29,604 nt of DNA from Haplosporangium gracile (lineage: Eukaryota > Mortierellomycota > Mortierellomycetes > Mortierellales > Mortierellaceae), in NCBI GenBank assembly GCA_015499985.1, contig JAAAUF010000183.1, positions 1-29,604 of the forward strand. Direction: 5' to 3'. The position numbers were made by a program, and so were the translations under genes. Every line of letters starts with the position of its first letter. The first letter of the stretch is position 1. Below, one piece after another: positions 24,186 through 29,604 of this stretch. Below the pieces are notes generated by a model. The model made no database searches. It saw only the letters and a program-made list of their open reading frames with translations, and had not been told where the DNA came from.

Positions 24186-24230
24186 GAGGAGCGACACAAT
24201 TTTTTTTTTTTTTAGGAAATCGGGCACGGA

Positions 24231-24236
24231 AATAAA
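24231..24236 (+). terminator. polyadenylation signal of the Ser/Thr-rich membrane protein gene
   Basis: AATAAA lies 46 nt after the TGA stop and only 115 nt before the start of the next gene, so the two transcription units are tightly packed. Confidence 0.55.
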
Positions 24237-24350
24237 TTTATGACAGGAAATAACGACCGATCCTCTCTCTCTTTTCTTTCATTTTTCTGATCGCGCAACA
24301 TTTCAAACTCCCAAGACCACTCTTTCTTACATCACCAAGAAACAACGACA

Positions 24351-26694
24351 ATGTCATCGAGGAGGGCTGCAGCACAAGCACGGAATTACAACTACGACGA
24401 CGAGGAGGATGACGAGGACCTCCTCTCCGCCAGTGAAGAAGGCGACGACATCGAGGAGGAAGGTGACGAAGAAGAGATAGGTGACGAGGAGGAGGAATTG
24501 AGTCAAGGTGATTCCGAAGACGATGATGTCTACACCTCGTCGACTGGCAGACAACAACGTGGAGGTGCGGCTGCCAAGGGCGCAGCAACGGCGGCGGCTA
24601 GTACTTCTAAGGCTGGTAGTGGTCGTGCAGGAGCTGCCAAAGTATCAAGCAGACAACAGCAACAACAACAGACAGCTCGACAAGCAGCAGCGGCTAGCAA
24701 GTCTGCTCAGAAACCACAACCATCCAACAGCCGTCGGGGCGGGAACAACAACACATCATCAGCGGTAGACAGAAGCGCATTCGTGGTGCCATCCTCGACG
24801 CGTTCTCGAAAGCCGGCCGTCAACTATGCAGAACCCGAGGAATACAACGACGAAGAAGAAGAGGAGATAGATGATGAGGAGATGGATGAGGATGGTGAGG
24901 GACAGGATGATGAAGGCGAGGAGGAAGATGAGGAGGAAGATGAAGAAGAAGAAGAGGAGGATGAGGATTCGTTGCCTCCTACTCCTGCTTCTTCGTCTTC
25001 CACAAGACGCGGAGGAGCACAGGCAGCACAGCAGGCACAAGCCCAAGCACAAGCGGCAGCGGCAGCAGCGGGTCGGGTGAACGCTGGATCGCGATCTTCG
25101 ACTAGGAGAGCTGCTGCTGCTGCTGCTGCTTCAGCTGCGGCGGCGGCGTCGACTCGGAGTACGCGCAAGGGTACTACCCAGAAGCGTCGAAGTAAATTTT
25201 ACATGTTAATTTGACTGCTTTGTTTCGATGATTGATCCTGCCTTTAATTACCTATTAACCGCCTTTGAAACTTTTGTTTATGGCTATGCTTATTAGTGTC
25301 GACACCGATGAGTTCAGAGGGCGAGGACGAGGATCAGGAAGATGACGAAGGCACGACGACGACTAACGTATCGACCCCGATTGGTCGCAACACTCGTTCT
25401 CGATCATCATCTCCTCGCAAGAAGCAGCAACAGACATCCAACTCGGGACGATCCAGGAACCACGATATGGAGATGGAGATTGAAGACGAGGAGGAGGATG
25501 ACGAGGAAGAGGATCAAGATGTTGATATGGGGGAGGAAGAGGATGATGAGGATATCGATAACAGGAGTCTGCAAGATGAAGAAGAGGAAGAAGAGGATGG
25601 TCTTGAAGAGGAGGAAGAGGACGAGGAGTTGGCGGATGAGGAAGAAGATGAAGAGGAAGAGGTTGAGGTGGATGATGAGATGGAGATAGATGATGAGAAT
25701 GAGGAGGAAGTTGAGGAAGAAGATGATGACGAGGACGATATCGAGAATACAAAGCCGCTACAGCCCAAGGCAGCCGGTGCAGCATCTGGATCTGGATCTT
25801 CCAAGGGTGGTTCTTCTACAGCAGCCAAAGGCAAGAAGGCAACACAACAGCAGCAGCAGGATGATGATGATGACGACGAGGAATTTAGTGATGACGATTT
25901 CTCGAACCCTCAACGGGGGATGGGCTTTGGAGGCCAGTTGACCAAACGCCAACGGTCTAAACTGGATGTCCATGATGTCTCCCTCGAGCTCTTTGAACTT
26001 CCCGTCGGTATGTCTCTCCTCTTTTTGTTTTGTTATTGTATGCAATTTTGATTTTCACGCGTGTATTAACATTTAAACAATATTTTAATGATAACGTCTA
26101 ATAGCGCAATCGAGGAAGAGGATGCAGACGGAGGAAGAAATGGCGCTGAAACGAAGCGAGATCACACGTCGTCGCAAGAACCAGTCGGCACAACGTGCAG
26201 AACAGGACAAACTCGAAACCATCAACCGACTCCTCAAAAAGCAAGCCGGAAAACGCAAAATCGGCGCCCAAGACGATGATGAGAGCGGCGCTGGTGGTGG
26301 TGGCGATGACAAGCGTGTGGATGGTTCTAAAGGAGGAAGGCGATCGAATCGGTACATGACCCCCACGAGCTATTTGAATATACGGTATACGACCCAGGGC
26401 ACGACGCTGTCAATACCGGAAGTTTCCCTAGGGGACGTGCCGTTGTGGATGCAGGAGACTATTCCTGCTGTTTTTTCGAAAGAGGGGAAGCAGAATGGTG
26501 GGGATGGGGCGGAGTATAGGACGATTGAGGTGCTGGAGGTACCGATTGTGCCACTGAAGGAGCCCACGTACCCGCCACCCCGGGGTCAGTGTGCGGTAGC
26601 GAACTGTGATCAGACGTGGAAGTATCGTGGGACGAAGAGCAAGAAGGTTGCGTGTGGGCTTGCACATCTCAAAGTTGTCGAGGCCGAGGCATAA
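24351..26694 (+). CDS. IES2: INO80 chromatin-remodelling complex subunit Ies2 (INO80B, PAPA-1 domain)
   Basis: Spliced model: 24351-25191, 25297-26007 and 26105-26694, giving 713 aa. Known: Ies2/INO80B binds the INO80 ATPase and activates nucleosome sliding in the nucleus. Seen: residues 1-510 are disordered, with repeated Glu/Asp tracts, poly-Ala and poly-Gln runs, and basic SR patches. The PAPA-1 domain starts just after intron 2: RKRMQTEEEMALKRSEITRR (about 521-540), then LETINRLLKKQAGKRK. A C-terminal zinc-finger-like segment (about 675-707) has CAVANCDQTWKYR and ACGLAHLK, in line with the HIT-type finger of the family. Both introns are phase 1, with donors GTAAAT and GTATGT and acceptors TTAG and AATAG. 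The start lies 165 nt after the previous gene's stop. Frame continuity across both junctions and the diagnostic C-terminal domains make the call strong. Confidence 0.92.
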
Positions 26695-28849
26695 AAATCT
26701 TTTTTTTTAAGTTTTTCTACATTTAAATAATAATAATCTCCGTTCTGATGGTTGCATGGGAGTCATGAGTGTGTAGACTTGATATCAGCGTGATGGTCCA
26801 TTCCGGATCATGCTGCACATTTATTTAGGCATGCTTAACTCGTGAGGAATTTTTGTTTTTTTTTACTTCTTTTTCTTCGCTCCACCACATCTTCTCCAAG
26901 CGTCAACCACAAATCTACGTATTGAAAAAAAAAATAAAAGGTGTAATTAAAAAATGCAAAGACTTTGGTACAAAGAAAAAGGGGAGACAAGGCTAGTAGT
27001 CGCAAACAAAAAGGGAGGGGTTCGACGAAAAGTCAACTACAAATCGACGAACACAATACGCATATGCCTGCACCCATCGTGCTGGTCGCATTGTCATTAT
27101 TGATTTCAAACGAGTGAGAAACAATTTTGAAAAAGAACGGCAGTCTGTCCGCTTCTGGATCAGCACCACACTTCACAAGAAAAAAAAAAATGGCAGTAAA
27201 ACAAGGCTGGCTAAGGAACTAGCCGCTCGACAAGAACTTGATATAAAAAAAAAACATACACACGTTACACATTTGTAAATGAACACAGACATTGAGTATA
27301 GTTCACAACTATGAACCGACTTCTGTACCGTCTGACTGACGCCTAGTTCCTATTTTTTTTTTTGGGCTATGAGGTCAAGCCCATTTCGTATCGTTTATTC
27401 ACAAGTTTAGTGCCATTCTTAACGCCACAACCAACATACCAGCAAGATATCCGCTCTCACTCATATTTTCTGAAACAGGTCAAAGCCTGTTGACGACTTA
27501 TCCGCATACCAAGAAGCAGTTAAAAACGATGGTTGAGACGTGATGTAAAGATTGACATTGAGTATTGCCTGTCAAGTTCACAATCTCGAGGGTAAATGCA
27601 AAAGAATTTGGAAGTAAGAGAAAAAAAAAAGGAGCCACCTCAAAGTTAGCGTGGGGAGGACTAAAATGGTCAATCTCCTTGGGTCTTCTGGAAACCATCA
27701 GCCCAATCCTTGCATATACCCTCTGTTTTTTTTCTTTCTCTATAAAGGCCAAGACACAGGGGCGCTTTATCCTCCCCTAAATTCATTTCAAAACGCGCAG
27801 CCTATCGCAACGTCATAGAATCCTCAAGTCAGTTCGAGTTGTCTCCAAACCAAAGTTCAGGCAACATGGTATTGTTAAACGACGTAGCCCAATAGATTTC
27901 AATATCACGACCGTGCTTGTAGGCGATAGAAATGTTTTATCAAGACAGGGTCCACCTATCCTCCATTTCTTTTATTTTTTTTCCGAGTAATATTCGCAAT
28001 GTGTGCTGGTATGCATGTGAAGCTAGGCCATGTGCCCTGGGTTGCAGCCAATGAAAGCCACACCTGTCCGTTCATTCATTTTCATGTCTCTTTATTCTCA
28101 CCCACTTTTTTTAGAAAACTCGCGGCAAAAGAGAACGATTTCGCCAAAAACGTATCGCAAACCAAAAGAAAATTGATATCTCAAGGACAAAGACGGTTTG
28201 TTGAGCGCATATCCGAGAGAGTTCCTTTTTTTTGTGAATACCTGAAACTCTTTTGTTCTTTTCAAAGGTCCTGACCACTTCAATACGCCTAGTCTTGACT
28301 AGAACACTTGTTTTGAACCCCATAATGTCAATAAGTTTATAATCTTGCGTGCGATTCAGACGCATATCTTACGTCAAGATCTACCGTCAATACTAATGAT
28401 AGGTCCGCCATAGTCGCAGGAAAAGGACGGAGTGTAGAATCCTAGTCTCAATTACCGAATTGACTCACAAATCTCTTGATGCTTATTTTAATATTCATTA
28501 CATACCCAAGTCCGAGCAACCTTCAATCGATGTCTTGCAAATTGGGTATGAAAGTAGGTAAACTCGTGGTTGAAGAAAAATAGATGCAAGTCAGAATTGG
28601 CGATCGCCGATCTCGCCAATCTGATCGTGCTATCCTATTAAACCCAAACTCAATAAAGATTGATATTAAGCAATCTCGAAAGCTGTCGTCAGAGATAGCA
28701 AAAAAGAATATTGTCATGCTAAGAGGGAGCATGTACAAAAAAAAGAAAATGGAGAGAGGACGTGTCTCTTACCGCCAACTGATATTTGAATCAGGGCAAG
28801 TTCATTTACTATTCGCTACCGTGCAAACATCCATTTTCATTCTTTCATA
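26695..28849. other. AT-rich intergenic region, no gene recognised
   Basis: It has many A/T homopolymers and short unrelated open frames. Two places share ACATTGAGTAT and GTTCACAA blocks (about 27290-27309 and 27556-27582), hinting at an old duplicated fragment. A perfect palindrome GGCGATCGCC sits at about 28599-28608 inside a longer inverted repeat. The Ies2 3' end shows only weak AATAAT signals near 26725. No tRNA, rRNA or transposon ends are seen. Confidence 0.5.
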
Positions 28850-29604
28850 ACTACAGTGGAGGTCATTCTCAACTGAATGTCGGCGAACACGCCATATCAA
28901 ACCGAATCGTGGGGTTGGGCATCTCTACTTGTCAATCCCTTGACGGCAACCTGGTGAGCGAGCCAACGAACCCAAATTCCTATGCTTGATAAAGAGTTAT
29001 TGTTCACTGATGAACAGACCAAGTCGCATTTCTGTCTATAATAGAGTCATGTATGCTCGCATTTCAATTTTGACGCGTCATTGTTGCGCTTTTTTGATCA
29101 TTCATTGACAAAAAAAAAAAAAAAAAAAACTTCTACGTCTTCGCTTTGCTGTCTGAACTCTCTTGGTGCCCAGAAAGGTCATCGCCGACGCACAGGAAGA
29201 CAACGCAAAGATAACTGAATTAATTACTTGTGTATTCATGTTTGCAGTTCTATAAACGCAAGAGGATGGCATGACAACTTGTGATGGTATCCAGTGCTGC
29301 GGATTTTACCCGACGTTCCATTTTTCAGACGCGTCTTTTCTTTCTAGGTCCGATACGTATGTGTCCATATCCGCAACGTGGACTATACCGCCATCAAGGG
29401 ATACAAGGCTTTCTCCGGTTCCATTCATCTATATCATCATGAAGTGAGTACCAATGCTCCAATTGCTTGACCTCGTTCGTTCTTTCTCTCGACTGGCTTA
29501 AATCCTAACGGCTCAAGTGTTATTTTCTTACCAACTGATCTTTTTTTTTTTTGATACTTCTATTCCTTCGTGTTCTTTTTATAGTCATCCACGCGACATG
29601 GTTT
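28850..29604 (+). pseudogene. degraded replication protein A subunit 2 (RPA2)-like gene, partial
   Basis: Four plus-strand pieces lie in the order expected for RPA2. About 28850 encodes YSGGHSQLNVGEH, like the Gly/Ser-rich N-terminus. Then 29178-29213 encodes VIADAQEDNAKI, like the TIKQ-DAQ segment before the OB fold. The best piece is 29348-29443, an exon bounded by TTTCTAG and GTGAGT: YVCVHIRNV then KGYKAFSGSIHLYHHE, like the YVRVxGxIRxF...AF..IRPI.D.NE part. Last, 29585-29604 follows TTTATAG and would read VIHATWF, like the LEVIHxH helix. That last reading needs one base more than the splice gives, and most of the OB core is missing. A broken copy is the simplest view. Family assignment is tentative and the region is cut by the window end. 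Confidence 0.3.

Noticed and set aside
24824..25168. Ser- and Ala-rich minus-strand open frame, and a similar one at 25514-25834
   Set aside because: They are mirror images of the GAG/GAT and GCA repeats coding for the Ies2 acidic and Ala tracts.

Overview
The window is nuclear DNA from a fungus, most likely an early-diverging (Mucoromycota/Mortierellomycotina-like) species. The basis is short GT-AG introns with GTAAGT/GTATGT donors, AATAAA signals, long low-complexity intergenic DNA, an INO80 subunit and a CAP59-type glycosyltransferase. These sit beside two bacterial-type membrane transporters. The lineage is an inference; no marker gene settles it. About seven intact genes, one clear pseudogene and one probable gene remnant are visible.

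Left third (1-9903). A minus-strand gene (735-2167) encodes a Pro/Gln/Tyr-rich CYSTM membrane protein whose last coding exon is 9 nt. A plus-strand gene (3895-4883) encodes an Ohr-type peroxidase with a mitochondrial presequence. Next come a decayed spliced gene with a stop and a frameshift (5207-6205) and a tandem pair of ~210-bp repeats (6241-6677). A minus-strand gene (7217-9903) encodes a type II membrane GT69 (CAP59/CMT1-like) glycosyltransferase that uses an 11-nt microexon.

Middle (9904-20652). After about 2.7 kb of simple-repeat-rich intergenic DNA come an intronless MgtA-type (P3B) Mg2+ P-type ATPase (13252-16377) with a spliced, ATG-free 5' leader, a 10-N assembly gap (16715-16724), and a YeiH/PF03601 putative anion (sulfate) exporter (18503-20652). 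Both transporters have bacterial ancestry by family and lie head-to-tail; a joint role in ion homeostasis is inference.

Right third (21473-29604). A Ser/Thr-rich single-pass membrane protein of unknown function (21473-24185) is followed 165 bp later by the INO80 chromatin-remodelling subunit Ies2/INO80B (24351-26694). About 2.2 kb without recognisable genes follows. The right end holds degraded pieces that are collinear with replication protein A subunit 2 (28850-29604), cut by the window edge.

All spliced models were built by hand from splice sites and phase. Each intact model closes in frame from ATG to stop.
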